A stretch of DNA of 64,000 nucleotides from Sulfurimonas hydrogeniphila (GCF_009068765.1 NZ_CP035534.1:1240001-1304000); one strand, 5' to 3'; numbered from the stretch's first letter, positions 9,837-19,007 are shown. The notes: generated from the letters alone by a model not told the origin. Made by a program: numbers and translations.

Positions 9837-10310
9837 ATGTTTGAAAATGTAAAAATGCCAGAAGGCTTGAATCCTGAAGTCCTGGAACACCTGATGAATC
9901 CGAAAAATTACGGAAAACTGGATGATGCCGACGGAGTGGGTGTGGCTCTGGATGAAAAAACAAAAGAGTATGTCATCTTTTATACAAAACTTGATGACAA
10001 CATCATAAAAGATGTAAAATTTGCAACGAACGGATGTCAGGATACCGTAGTTATCGGATCGATGTTTACGCAGATGATAAAAGAGAATGATTTGGACTAC
10101 GCAAATACTGCTGTCGAAAAAATACATGAAAAACTGGGAAAACTCTCAGCACAGCAACTTATCTGTGCAGAGATTGTTTTTAGTGCCTTTTTGGCATCAC
10201 TTCAAAATTTTAAAAACAGAAAGAACGGCGCAGATGAAGAACTGCATCTGTTTAAAATGAAAGAGAGTTGCGAGACGGCACCTGTGCAGAAGGATAAAGA
10301 AAATGAATAA
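9837..10310 (+). CDS. IscU/NifU N-terminal-like iron-sulfur scaffold, cysteine-depleted
   Basis: A 157-residue protein with the IscU-type fold signature: EHLMNPKNYGKLDDADGVG near the N terminus, NGCQDTVVIGSMFTQMI in the middle and a C-terminal QQLICAEIVFSAF helix. Canonical scaffolds use three cysteines. Here only C67 and C110 correspond; the first cluster ligand position (after ADGVG) has no Cys. It may therefore have a different cluster mode or a regulatory or carrier role. It overlaps the next gene by eight bases, indicating co-translation with a ferritin-like protein and a shared role in iron handling. Confidence 0.8.
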   Translation: MFENVKMPEGLNPEVLEHLMNPKNYGKLDDADGVGVALDEKTKEYVIFYTKLDDNIIKDVKFATNGCQDTVVIGSMFTQMIKENDLDYANTAVEKIHEKLGKLSAQQLICAEIVFSAFLASLQNFKNRKNGADEELHLFKMKESCETAPVQKDKENE

Positions 10311-11112
10311 AAGATACCAAAAAAAACATGAACTCTGGCTTGCTGTACTTTTTGCCTCATTTGCCATAAACGATGAAACAATCAAGTCCCGTTTGTATGA
10401 TTTTTCACAAATTGCCTTTCGGCATATGAAATGGCTTGGCGAAGAGGCTTTGGAAACAGGAGAGGATTATAATTATGACAGAGATATGCTCTTGTATAAG
10501 CGTAATACAGTTTTTGAAGTCATTACAACTCTCAAAGAACAAATAGAAGAGACTCAGCCATTTTATCCACAAAACATTTTAGGTGAACGCATCAAAACGG
10601 ATGACGCCTATCTCTTAGAGTATCTTTCTCAAATTTTAAAAGATGAGAAAAACAATCAAGAGGTTACCGCATTTAATATGCAGCGTAAATGGGGAGACAA
10701 AAACCTTTCTCAGGAGCAAATTGACGCATTGACACTCTTTTTGTTTGAAGAGTCGTACAAAGAGTATGAGCTTATCTTAGTCTATGCCTACATGCAGGCA
10801 CGAACCAGAAACGTACTGCATTTTAATGTTTTTCAAGATTTGGTTGACGAGTCACACTTTCATCTCAAATCATTTGGCAACATGATGGCAAAATTAGGCA
10901 TTTTAGCACTTCCGAGAGAATTGCACACTATGACCTATGTCGTCAAAGATTTGGAAGAGTTTGTCAAAGACGGCATTGCCGAAGAAGAGGCTGCAAAAAT
11001 TATGTGCAAAGAGTTAAGCGATGCTATCAAAGATGAAGAGCTTGCCAGGTTTTTTGATTTTATCAATTATCAGGAGAGTTATCATATTGAGTTGATGAAA
11101 AAACTTTTATAA
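10303..11112 (+). CDS. Ferritin-like putative diiron/iron-binding protein
   Basis: A 269-residue all-helical soluble protein. Carboxylate/His motifs of the ferritin-like type are visible: DESHFHLKSF in a central helix and QESYHIELMKK at the C terminus (both ExxH-like), with Glu-rich helices before them such as FRHMKWLGEEAL. This suggests a four-helix diiron site but not which enzyme family. It starts inside the last codons of the IscU-like gene. I do not recognise a precise orthologue; an iron-binding or oxidase-like role is inferred from motifs and partner only. Confidence 0.6.
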   Translation: MNKRYQKKHELWLAVLFASFAINDETIKSRLYDFSQIAFRHMKWLGEEALETGEDYNYDRDMLLYKRNTVFEVITTLKEQIEETQPFYPQNILGERIKTDDAYLLEYLSQILKDEKNNQEVTAFNMQRKWGDKNLSQEQIDALTLFLFEESYKEYELILVYAYMQARTRNVLHFNVFQDLVDESHFHLKSFGNMMAKLGILALPRELHTMTYVVKDLEEFVKDGIAEEEAAKIMCKELSDAIKDEELARFFDFINYQESYHIELMKKLL

Positions 11113-11143
11113 GTTCTTTTATCTTGAAAGACGCAAAGCCCGC

Positions 11144-12569
11144 ACTGAAGTCATAAGTATCTACACAACTCAAAAAAGCAAAGAAAGCGGAATAGATATT
11201 GCATAAGATTTTAAAAAACAAGAGAGTTTATGCAATGGAAGAGCGTTTAAAAAAAAAGATATATGAGACTGGTAAAAAGTCATATGAATCATAAACAACA
11301 CAGTACCAATGGATTAAACCTGCTACAAAAGACTGAAGGATTTTCACAAGCACAAAGTGCTTGGAGATTTTACAATAATGAGCATGTAGATATAGAGTCA
11401 CTCAATGAGCCAATGCTTACAAGAGGGATTAAAACTATTAATAAAAGCAGTGATGAATATATACTTGTAGCCCATGACTGGTCACTCATAAATTATAAAA
11501 ACCATACGGCAAAAACAGATTGTATACGAAAACGCAGAAGCAATGTAAATAATGCTTCATCAAGAGGATATGAGTTGCAAAGTTCCCTTGCAATTGAGAG
11601 CAGCAGCGGCAAACCAATCCTTCCCTTGGTACAGAACCTAAAGACACAAGATAAAGTGCTCTCAAGCTATAATCCTACAATGAAGAGTCATCTTACCCAT
11701 CTCGGTGAATTAACACAAAGAATAGCTTATATCAATCAATCCCTCAACATACAAAAGAAAATTGTACATGTAATTGACAGAGAAGCAGACAGTGCGGGGT
11801 TTTTCAGAGGACTGCAAAAAGAGGATTTATATATAGTACGAGCATTAGACAATGTCAAAGTCAGGTATGAAGATGAAGATATTACCCAAAAAGAGTTGTC
11901 CAAAAAAATGGATAAAGGCAAATATGTAAAAACTATACAGTATCAAAATAAAAAAGTAAAAATTTATGTTAATACGGTAGATATACTTATAACAAGAGAC
12001 AGCTATCAAAAGACAGATACGCCACAAGGTAAAACAATAAAACAAAAAGTAAAAGGCAAGCCAATAAAAAACAGATTTATAGTCCAAAGACTCATAGATG
12101 AGAAGAACAATACAGTTGCTACCTGGCTTCTGTTAAGCAATCTTCCAAAAGATGTTGATATAACAAGGATAGGATTGTGGTATTATTACAGATGGAATAT
12201 AGAAACGTATTTTAAACTGTTAAAAAGCTCAGGGTTTAATTTGGAAAAATGGCAGCAAGAGAGTGCACAGGCTATATTTAAACGCTTGTTTGTTGCCTCT
12301 TATGCCTGTTTGCTTGTATGGGAAATTGAACATACAAATAGTAAAAACATGCTGGCAATTAGAAAGTTTTTAGTTCGATTAAGCGGGAGATTGGTAGCAA
12401 GAAAGAAGATATCTACCTCTCCGGCTCTGTTAGCAGGTTTATGGAACTTCTTCTCTGCTATGGATATGCTTGAACTTTATGATATTGAAGAACTCCATAG
12501 CATTAAAAAAGAACTCAATGACTTTATGCAGATGGAGTTTTAAGTTGTGTAGATACTTATGACTGAAGT
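11144..12569. mobile_element. IS4-family insertion sequence with terminal inverted repeats and 8-bp target duplication
   Basis: The ends are perfect inverted repeats: CATAAGTATCTACACAACT at 11152-11170 and its complement at 12543-12561. They are flanked by the direct repeat ACTGAAGT at 11144-11151 and 12562-12569, the expected target duplication. Removing the element rejoins GCCCGC-ACTGAAGT-ACGGGTTCCGA, which closely matches the intact repeat at 12623-12649. That independently confirms both ends. The element encodes one transposase and is inserted between the ferritin-like gene and the ElyC-like gene without breaking either. Confidence 0.9.
11263..12543 (+). CDS. IS4-family transposase, N terminus probably frameshifted
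   Basis: A 426-residue DDE transposase of the IS4/Tn5-like group. The first Asp is in AHDWSLINY, the second in VIDREADSAGFF, and the C-terminal Y-(2)-R-(3)-E-(6)-K signature is visible in YYRWNIETYFKLLKSSG. The apparent ATG at 11263 starts inside the conserved DNA-binding N terminus (RLVKSHMNHKQHSTNGLN). In another frame, bases 11205-11250 encode KILKNKRVYAMEERLKK, which would join it after a one-base shift at the A9 tract 11249-11257. The copy may be disabled or may use programmed frameshifting. The stop overlaps the right inverted repeat. Confidence 0.88.
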   Translation: MRLVKSHMNHKQHSTNGLNLLQKTEGFSQAQSAWRFYNNEHVDIESLNEPMLTRGIKTINKSSDEYILVAHDWSLINYKNHTAKTDCIRKRRSNVNNASSRGYELQSSLAIESSSGKPILPLVQNLKTQDKVLSSYNPTMKSHLTHLGELTQRIAYINQSLNIQKKIVHVIDREADSAGFFRGLQKEDLYIVRALDNVKVRYEDEDITQKELSKKMDKGKYVKTIQYQNKKVKIYVNTVDILITRDSYQKTDTPQGKTIKQKVKGKPIKNRFIVQRLIDEKNNTVATWLLLSNLPKDVDITRIGLWYYYRWNIETYFKLLKSSGFNLEKWQQESAQAIFKRLFVASYACLLVWEIEHTNSKNMLAIRKFLVRLSGRLVARKKISTSPALLAGLWNFFSAMDMLELYDIEELHSIKKELNDFMQMEF

Positions 12570-12720
12570 ACGGGTTCCGAATTTGGGTGCCGACTGTTTT
12601 TTTTTGCTTTCATGCCACTCTTGCCCGTACTGAAGCACGGATTCCGAAGAACTGCACACTCTCTTGGAATCGGTACTTCAGTGCCGACTGTTGCTATTTC
12701 CTTGTCACTCTTGAGGCACT
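12562..12720. repeat. Dispersed repeat cluster interrupted by the IS4 element
   Basis: Three related units are visible. One is ACTGAAGTACGGGTTCCGA at 12562-12580, whose left part is at 11138-11151 beyond the IS. The second is ACTGAAGCACGGATTCCGA at 12629-12647. The third is inverted, TGGAATCGGTACTTCAGTG at 12665-12683. GTGCCGACTGTT occurs twice and CACTCTTG twice, so the whole is a degenerate unit of roughly 70-110 bases with direct and inverted copies. Units two and three could form a hairpin. No credible protein is encoded here. Confidence 0.7.
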
Positions 12721-12731
12721 AAAATACCAAT

Positions 12732-13481
12732 TCAGAAAAAACTCCTTTTTGCCCAGAGTATCCCCAGGTATTCATGAACTGCTATACTTGAAATATAAAA
12801 ATAAACAGGTTTGGGAACCTGCAGATACCCTCTGAACTCACTTTTGTAATAATTTGTCGGTGCAGCTATGGGATACATACCGAGTGAGCGAAAAAGCAGC
12901 ATAGCCCGTGGCATATGTGTGGCAGAGGTTACCAGTACAAAAGGCTTATCTGTGACAAGTGTTTTGGTGAAAATTGCTTCTTCTTTTGTATCGGCCGGTT
13001 TGCCGTTTATAATCATATCTTTATATGCCACACCCAAAGCATGTGCCAGTTTTGCATTCATCGCTGCATTTGTTGTATTTGTATCTCCCTCGTATCCTGT
13101 AAAAATCAATTTTGATTCCGGCATCTTTTTATGTATGAGTATTCCTTCTAAAACTCTTTTTGTGCCGGTACTGCTGATTTGGGAAGAGAGTGGCTGAGCA
13201 GGATCCGTATTATGTCCGTTGCCGAGTACATGTATATATTTAACCTGCTGTTTATAATCAAATTTTGGGTACTGGTTTTCCAGATTCTGTACCAAAAAGT
13301 TTGCAAAAGGCGGATAGGAAAAAAGTAACAGTAAAAACAGGCCCGAAAAAAACAGTATTTTTGCAAAACGAATCTTCTTTACATGTAACATGTAAAGCCC
13401 GACTGCCAACAGTGTAACAATCAAGCCAAGCGGTTCTACAAAAAATGTTAGAAATTTTTTCAGATACAAACCTGCACTCAT
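12732..13481 (-). CDS. ElyC/SanA/YdcF-type (DUF218) membrane protein
   Basis: A 249-residue protein with two N-terminal transmembrane helices (about residues 12-35 and 42-60) followed by a soluble DUF218-type domain. That domain carries VLGNGHNTDPAQP, then LIFTGYEGDTNTTNAA, and near the end LVTSATHMPRAMLLF. This is the ElyC layout; ElyC acts in cell-envelope and lipid-carrier metabolism in Enterobacteria. The start overlaps the stop of the alpha/beta hydrolase gene by four bases (ATGA), so the two form an operon. The exact substrate is unknown. Confidence 0.85.
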   Translation of the reverse strand: MSAGLYLKKFLTFFVEPLGLIVTLLAVGLYMLHVKKIRFAKILFFSGLFLLLLFSYPPFANFLVQNLENQYPKFDYKQQVKYIHVLGNGHNTDPAQPLSSQISSTGTKRVLEGILIHKKMPESKLIFTGYEGDTNTTNAAMNAKLAHALGVAYKDMIINGKPADTKEEAIFTKTLVTDKPFVLVTSATHMPRAMLLFRSLGMYPIAAPTNYYKSEFRGYLQVPKPVYFYISSIAVHEYLGILWAKRSFF

Positions 13482-14245
13482 GTGATAACTTCATTGATTT
13501 TATTTGTAACACGCGGATCCCAAAACAGTTCCGTATGCGAAAGTCCTTTGAACTCTTCATAATGCACTAAATTTTTTATATGCTTTTTTAAATTTCTGGA
13601 ATTTTGCAAAGGAATAAGTTCATCATCCCGACTCACAAACAAATAAGTATCGGCTTTTACATTTTCAATATAGTGCATCGTTTTGAATTTATACCGTAAA
13701 AGCTTTGCCATATAAGAAATTTTAGAATATTTTTGGCGTAAAAGCTGTCCTATGGAGTCAAAGGCCCCTATCAAAAAGAGTGCTGATACTTTATGTTTTG
13801 AAGCAACATACGCAGCAACACTTGAACCTAAAGAGTAGCCCAAAAGATAAAAATCACCATAGTTTTTCTGCACCAACTCTGCAATTTTCAGACTGTCTTG
13901 CAAAATATTTTTCTCATTTGCCACACCTTCGCTTTTACCGTAACCACGATAGTTAAAGACTACTATTCGTGACTTTGGATAAACCTGGGATAGCCTGTTA
14001 AGAAGGGCCACACCGTCATGACTCCGACCTACAAACATAAGCAGGGTATTTTTCGGATTTTTCGGCTCATACACAGCACCCTCAAGTTCTATACCGTCAT
14101 CCATTTTCGCACTTAAAAGGGAGCAGTCTTGGCACAAACGCCTCTCTTTTATATATGTAGGACGAAAAATCATAAAATATTGCCATTGATAAAAAGCAAA
14201 CAGTAATATTAAAAAAGTGAAAATTAAAAAAGCTATATAAATCAT
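13478..14245 (-). CDS. Membrane-anchored alpha/beta hydrolase
   Basis: A 255-residue protein with an N-terminal hydrophobic anchor (residues 3-24) and an alpha/beta-hydrolase domain. The nucleophile elbow GYSLGSS places the Ser at residue 138. A FNYRGYGKSEG strand-turn precedes it, DDELIP suggests the acid, and SHTELFWD gives the likely catalytic His. It resembles the YfhR/BEM46-like group of envelope-associated hydrolases. It is the first gene of a two-gene operon with the ElyC-like gene. Confidence 0.85.
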   Translation of the reverse strand: MIYIAFLIFTFLILLFAFYQWQYFMIFRPTYIKERRLCQDCSLLSAKMDDGIELEGAVYEPKNPKNTLLMFVGRSHDGVALLNRLSQVYPKSRIVVFNYRGYGKSEGVANEKNILQDSLKIAELVQKNYGDFYLLGYSLGSSVAAYVASKHKVSALFLIGAFDSIGQLLRQKYSKISYMAKLLRYKFKTMHYIENVKADTYLFVSRDDELIPLQNSRNLKKHIKNLVHYEEFKGLSHTELFWDPRVTNKINEVIT

Positions 14246-14293
14246 GAAAAGAATTATAGTATAATTCGCCTAATAAGTGCCAGAGGATAATAA

Positions 14294-15028
14294 ATGCAAG
14301 TATTTGGAAAATTTTCAACAAACTTTGATATGGACTATTTAGTCGAACAGTATATGTATATCAATGAGAACGAAGAGGAAAAAATCACCGTTGATGATTT
14401 AGAAAACATGCTTAAGAAAAAACGCAAAACTGTCGCAGGAACTGTTTTTTTGTATAACCCTGAAGTCAGTCCGGTCGGTTATAAAATGAGCCGTTTTTTG
14501 CAAGAAGAAGGATTTGACAAGTATGATGAATTTGTCCCTCTGAATGAAAGTCCAAAAGACTATGTTTTAAACGCAGGCTTTAAAGAACACTACAAAGGCA
14601 AACTTGTCCAGATCAGATATCTGTTTAATTATAACAGGGAAAACATCGAACCTACTCCTATTTTAGAAGAGTTTGATGCTGACCTGGACAAAATCACCTC
14701 TTCTCAGCTTACACGATATGACAAGCAGCTGAACTATATTGATATACCGAACATCAGACTCAGCGGAAAATTTGTCTTTTTCGGCATAGGAAACAAATAC
14801 GACAGACACCACAAATCCATCATCGCCTATGCAAGAGCACTCTCTTTACATGTAAACAAACTCGATAAAAACGTGGTCTTTATGTATGACAACAATTATG
14901 ACCTGGACGAGTGTATAGAGAGAGCCTACTATCTTTCTCCTTTTGCCGGCGGAAAAGCAAGAGAGGTCCGTGCCAATGCAGTCAAAGCAATTTTCAAAAC
15001 GCTCCCGCCGCAACGCGTAAAAATCTAA
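14294..15028 (+). CDS. Conserved hypothetical protein
   Basis: A 244-residue soluble protein with no signal peptide or membrane segment. It starts at an ATG preceded by AGAGGATAATAA, a fair ribosome-binding site. The N-terminal 60 residues are acidic; the C-terminal half is basic and contains the phrase YDRHHKSIIAYARALSLHV and a Gly-rich FAGGKAREVRA segment. I do not recognise the family. It is divergent from the hydrolase operon and convergent with the MnmC-like pseudogene, so it is probably monocistronic. Confidence 0.7.
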   Translation: MQVFGKFSTNFDMDYLVEQYMYINENEEEKITVDDLENMLKKKRKTVAGTVFLYNPEVSPVGYKMSRFLQEEGFDKYDEFVPLNESPKDYVLNAGFKEHYKGKLVQIRYLFNYNRENIEPTPILEEFDADLDKITSSQLTRYDKQLNYIDIPNIRLSGKFVFFGIGNKYDRHHKSIIAYARALSLHVNKLDKNVVFMYDNNYDLDECIERAYYLSPFAGGKAREVRANAVKAIFKTLPPQRVKI

Positions 15029-15037
15029 TCTCTCTGA

Positions 15038-16155
15038 TTATCTCTTTTTAGCCCAACGCGCAAAAAACCTTGCCGGGCTGATTCTCTCACTGATGTTTTT
15101 TCCGTGCAGTATATGTTCTGTCAGTATTTTTGCCAGATACGGTGCCAAGACAAAACCGTATCCGCCGCTTCCGTTTATCATAAAAAGATTTGGATAATAG
15201 ACATACTCTGAATAATCAGGCTTTTTCGTATGCAAAGAGCCTTTACATGTAAGCAGTGTTTCGCTTGAAAGTACCAAAGAACCAATCATCGGCAGATAAT
15301 CAAAAGAACCCGAACGCAGTCCCGTATAATCTTTTATGACTTTCACATTTTCCAACTGCATAGTTTGTGAAGCTTTTTTCAACAGCTCTGCTCTGCCCTG
15401 CTCAGCGTTATACGCTTCTTGATTTTTTTCGGGATGATAATGCACATTATGTGTGGCACCTATGGCTATTTTTCCATTCTTTGAAGGGGAGATAGAGACA
15501 TGCTGATGCACAGAACAGCAGTTTTGCGTTGTTGTTGTGACATCTATGCGATGTCCCCAAACACCACGGAGTTTGATGTATGGCTCTTTAATGAGCATAT
15601 CATATGCTCCTGTTGCCAACACAACATTTTTGGCGCTGTAACTTTCATTGATTACCCAATACTCATCATCAAACACCAGTGTCTCTGTTTTTTCTTGAAC
15701 AAATGTCGCTCCGCAGGACATATCACTGCATACTTTTTGGGCATCGACGACACCGGCATCTATAGAAACACTCTCTCTTTTTTTGCCTCTGCACTCAATT
15801 GCGAGTATAAATCAAGCGGAATGTTTTGCAGTGGCAGCGGTGCACTTTGTTTATATATATCCAAGCCTGCATCATCCGCTTCCTCTTTTGCAATGTGAAC
15901 AAGCTGTGCTTTTGTGAAGGTTAAAGGGAAATTTTTATCGTAAAAATCATAAGAGTAGACAAAGGCTTCTTGAAGCAGCTCTTTAAGCTCGCCGGCTTTG
16001 GAAAATTTTGGAGATATAAAAGCACCTGCAGCACCGCTTCCTCCACTTGCTATGCCTTCTTTGTCCAAAAGAAGCACACGCTTACCCTCTTTTATAAATT
16101 CATACGCCACAGAACAGCCGTTTATGCCGGCTCCGATAATGGCTATATCATACAT
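15038..16155 (-). pseudogene. MnmC C-terminal-domain-like FAD oxidoreductase, frameshifted
   Basis: Two minus-strand frames together make one FAD-dependent amine oxidoreductase. The first (16155-15760) has the dinucleotide-binding IIGAGINGCSVAYE and LLLDKEGIASGGSG segments. The second (15721-15038, open upstream from about 15770) has NVVLATGAYD, RGVWGHRI and the C-terminal GSGGYGF. This pattern matches the MnmC oxidase domain that matures the tRNA wobble modification mnm5s2U; the methyltransferase half is absent. The break lies at an A7 tract followed by GAGAGAG (revcomp of about 15770-15783). Adding one base or removing two restores a continuous protein of about 370 residues. It is a pseudogene, a slippage-switchable gene or an assembly error. 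Confidence 0.75.
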
Positions 16156-16250
16156 GTAAATCCATCTAAAAGCTTATATTTTGCAGTCTCTTGAAAAACT
16201 TTCTCTGGGATTTCTCCTTTTTTTATCAGAGTATTTTCTTTGTAAAGCAT

Positions 16251-16541
16251 TTAAGAAAGTCTTTCATTAACATAGACAGGGTTGCTTCTTGTGTCCAAAA
16301 CTGCATAAATATAGATTGTTTTGTTATCATATTTATAATAAATTGCATATGGGAAACGTTTTGATAAAAGACGGTAGTAATTTTCAATTTTGATATGAAC
16401 TCCGCAATATATTCGCAATGATTCTATATCTGAAAAAATTGTATTTAAAAAGTACTGTCCCAATCCCTGTGATTGGCACTCATAAAAGTCAGCACCACTA
16501 GAAATATCAATCTTCGCGGAAGTTAATATTTGTATATTCAT
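16251..16541 (-). CDS. RelE/ParE-family toxin
   Basis: A 96-residue protein of the RelE/ParE superfamily. It has an N-terminal strand, two helices (QGLGQYFLNTIFSDIESL), then the strands with RFPYAIYYKYDNKTIYIYAVLDTRSNP, which is the usual toxin core. The start follows the antitoxin stop directly with no gap. ParE-type toxins poison gyrase and RelE-type toxins cleave mRNA on ribosomes; sequence alone does not decide which. Expression is probably autoregulated by the upstream antitoxin. Confidence 0.88.
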   Translation of the reverse strand: MNIQILTSAKIDISSGADFYECQSQGLGQYFLNTIFSDIESLRIYCGVHIKIENYYRLLSKRFPYAIYYKYDNKTIYIYAVLDTRSNPVYVNERLS

Positions 16542-16760
16542 TTATGAGAATTTTTTTAATAAATCTTGTTTAGCATCATCAAAGTTCTCAAATACTACTT
16601 CGCCACTTACAATTTGCTTTTCTCTTTCATGTAATACAGCTTTGTGCCACTGTGGTGTCAGAGATTCATCATTTATGTTTTTGCTCATATCTTCCCAAAG
16701 CTCTTCCATTGCCATAAACTTTTGCGATGTTGTCATAGTATTGAGATTTAATATTGACAT
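16542..16760 (-). CDS. Addiction-module antitoxin (unstable antitoxin, TIGR02574-like)
   Basis: A 72-residue antitoxin with the family phrase MAMEELWEDMSK in its first half and the conserved tail with WHKAVLHEREKQIVSGE. It is the first gene of the toxin-antitoxin pair and abuts the toxin gene. It sits on the chromosome between glyS and the MnmC-like pseudogene. The 120 bases upstream should contain the shared promoter and operator. Confidence 0.88.
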   Translation of the reverse strand: MSILNLNTMTTSQKFMAMEELWEDMSKNINDESLTPQWHKAVLHEREKQIVSGEVVFENFDDAKQDLLKKFS

Positions 16761-16879
16761 TTTAACTTCCTTGTTCTTGGTTCTCTATTTTATCATACAA
16801 TTGTTTTACTTTTCACATAGACAGTAGGTATATGCTTTGCACACCAAGTTCGACTACAAAAAGTTTTTAATATAATGAA

Positions 16880-18898
16880 TTATATACTTACTTCTTTAAT
16901 GTCGGCAATCTTCAGAATACTTTTATAGATGGATGCGACCAATGCTTTACGGTTGTTTTTCAGCTTTTCATCTTCTGCATTGACCATAACATTGTCAAAA
17001 AATGCATCCAATTCAGGTTTAAGCCCAAGGAGTGCATCCAACTCTTCTTCATAGCTTTCATAAGTTTTTGATATCACTTCTTTGTATCTTTTGTATAGTA
17101 TTTTTTCAGCTTCTTCTTCAAACAGGCTTTCATCTACATGTAAATCAGCATTTAGGTCAATATCTTTCGTGATATTTGCCACACGTTTAAAAGTAGATGA
17201 GACTTCATCAAAACCTTCCGAATTGACCAAAGTATTGAGTGCTTCTATTTTTCTACCGAGTGCCAGGAGTTCTCTCTCACCGGAAGCCAAAACCGCTTCA
17301 ATAATAGACGGATTGACTTTGTAATATCTTCTGATGCGCTCTATAATGAAATTTTCAAGTTTTTCCAAATCAATTGCATCATAATTTGCGGACAACTCTT
17401 TTAAAGTCTTAACAATGTCAAATTCAAAACCGTACTCATTGACAATACGGATAATGCCGTTGACTGCACGACGCAAGGCAAAAGGGTCTCGAGAACCTGT
17501 CGGGATTTCATTGACAGAAAAAAGTCCAAGCAGTGTATCAAGCTTGATGCTCATCGCCACTATGGCACTCAAAGGCGCAGAAGGGAGTTCGCTCTCTTCA
17601 CCCTCAGGCAGATACTGCTCTTTTACAGCCAAGGCAACAGCCTCGTTTTCGCCTGCTTCTTTTGCATAGTAGTAGCCCATCAATCCCTGAAGTTCTGTAA
17701 ACTCATACACCATTTCACTCATCAGATCGGCCTTTGCAAGCTCTATAGCTCTTTGCAAATCCTCTTTTTTTACATCAGGCTGATACATATCATATAAAGC
17801 ACTGGCAATTTTTTCTTCACGCTTTATTTTGTCCGCAACACTGCCCAAGCCTTTAAAAAAGGCAACTTTTTCCAGTCCTTTTGTACTCAAACCGTTTTTC
17901 AAGTCATTTTCATAAAAGAAAAGCGCATCTGCCAAACGAGGACGAAGCACACGCTCATTTCCGGCTATTACTTCAGAAAAATCATCTGTCAGGGCATTGG
18001 AGACAACTACAAACTTATTGATAAGTCTGCCCTCTTTAAATACAGGAAAATAACGCTGATGCTCTTTCATAGAAGTGATAATAACCTCAGGAGGCAATCG
18101 TAAAAATGCTTCATCAAACAAGCCTAACAACGCCGTCGGATTTTCCGTAATAGCAACCACTTCCGCAAAAAGATCTTCATCTATCTCAACATTGACACTG
18201 TTCTCATCTTCAATTGTTCTAATGTCAGCAAGTATTTTTTCTTCTCTTGTCTGTTGAAAAAGTGTCACACCAGCATTTTTGAGTGTTTCAAAATACTCTT
18301 TTGTCCCTGTTATTTCTACAGGATTAAAATTTGCTATACGGTGAACACGTGTAGTTTTGGCAGCATCGATGCCATACATGTGCATAGGAACAAGCGTATC
18401 ATCCAGTTGCACATTTATCCATCGTACAGGACGAATAAAACTCTCATGCAAACTGCCCCATCGCATAGATTTGCCAAAATCAAGCGACTTGAGCCATGCA
18501 TGTATAATCTCTGGCAAGAGTTCCGCCGAAGGTTTTCCTGCAACATCTTTTTTATAGTAAAGTACCTCTTTACCGCCTTTTTCTACCGTACTGAGTTCGT
18601 CTAGTGAAACTCCGCATTTACGGGCAAATCCCTCAGCTGCTTTGGTAGGGACGCCATCTTTGTAGGCAACTGCCAAAGGCGCACCAAAAAATTCTTCTAC
18701 ACTGTCAGCCTGCTGCATTGGAAATTCTCTGTGCCACATTACCAAACGACGAGGCGTATAATAAAATTCAAATTCACTCAAGAGAGCATATTTTTCTAAA
18801 ATATCGGCATATTTTTTTTCAATATTCTTCATCTCTTTTAAAAGAGGAACCGCAGGAAGCTCTTCAACACCGATTTCAATTAGTAATGGTTTTAACAT
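16880..18898 (-). CDS. glyS: Glycine-tRNA ligase beta subunit
   Basis: A 672-residue beta subunit of the tetrameric bacterial glycyl-tRNA synthetase. The N-terminal LLIEIGVEELPA motif is diagnostic, with YTPRRLVM soon after and GSRDPFALRRAVNGIIRI in the second half. The beta subunit recognises tRNA while the alpha subunit (GlyQ, not in this window) carries the aminoacylation site. Length is typical. It appears monocistronic here. Confidence 0.97.
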   Translation of the reverse strand: MLKPLLIEIGVEELPAVPLLKEMKNIEKKYADILEKYALLSEFEFYYTPRRLVMWHREFPMQQADSVEEFFGAPLAVAYKDGVPTKAAEGFARKCGVSLDELSTVEKGGKEVLYYKKDVAGKPSAELLPEIIHAWLKSLDFGKSMRWGSLHESFIRPVRWINVQLDDTLVPMHMYGIDAAKTTRVHRIANFNPVEITGTKEYFETLKNAGVTLFQQTREEKILADIRTIEDENSVNVEIDEDLFAEVVAITENPTALLGLFDEAFLRLPPEVIITSMKEHQRYFPVFKEGRLINKFVVVSNALTDDFSEVIAGNERVLRPRLADALFFYENDLKNGLSTKGLEKVAFFKGLGSVADKIKREEKIASALYDMYQPDVKKEDLQRAIELAKADLMSEMVYEFTELQGLMGYYYAKEAGENEAVALAVKEQYLPEGEESELPSAPLSAIVAMSIKLDTLLGLFSVNEIPTGSRDPFALRRAVNGIIRIVNEYGFEFDIVKTLKELSANYDAIDLEKLENFIIERIRRYYKVNPSIIEAVLASGERELLALGRKIEALNTLVNSEGFDEVSSTFKRVANITKDIDLNADLHVDESLFEEEAEKILYKRYKEVISKTYESYEEELDALLGLKPELDAFFDNVMVNAEDEKLKNNRKALVASIYKSILKIADIKEVSI

Positions 18899-19007
18899 AT
18901 TTAGACTCTTTATGTATTAATTAACGCGATTTTATCTCTTTATTGGTTAAAAACTCTTAAAATGGTTCACATATGTCTTAAATAAATTTCAGTTAGGAAA
19001 TATAAGT

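Noticed and set aside
11129-12720. Short repeats near the IS as a CRISPR array
   Set aside because: Units are few, degenerate, in both orientations and without uniform spacers; no cas genes are in the window.
12587-12835. An 82-codon open frame across the dispersed repeat region
   Set aside because: It is a translation of the non-coding repeat units and the end of the convergent ElyC-like gene, with no ribosome-binding site.
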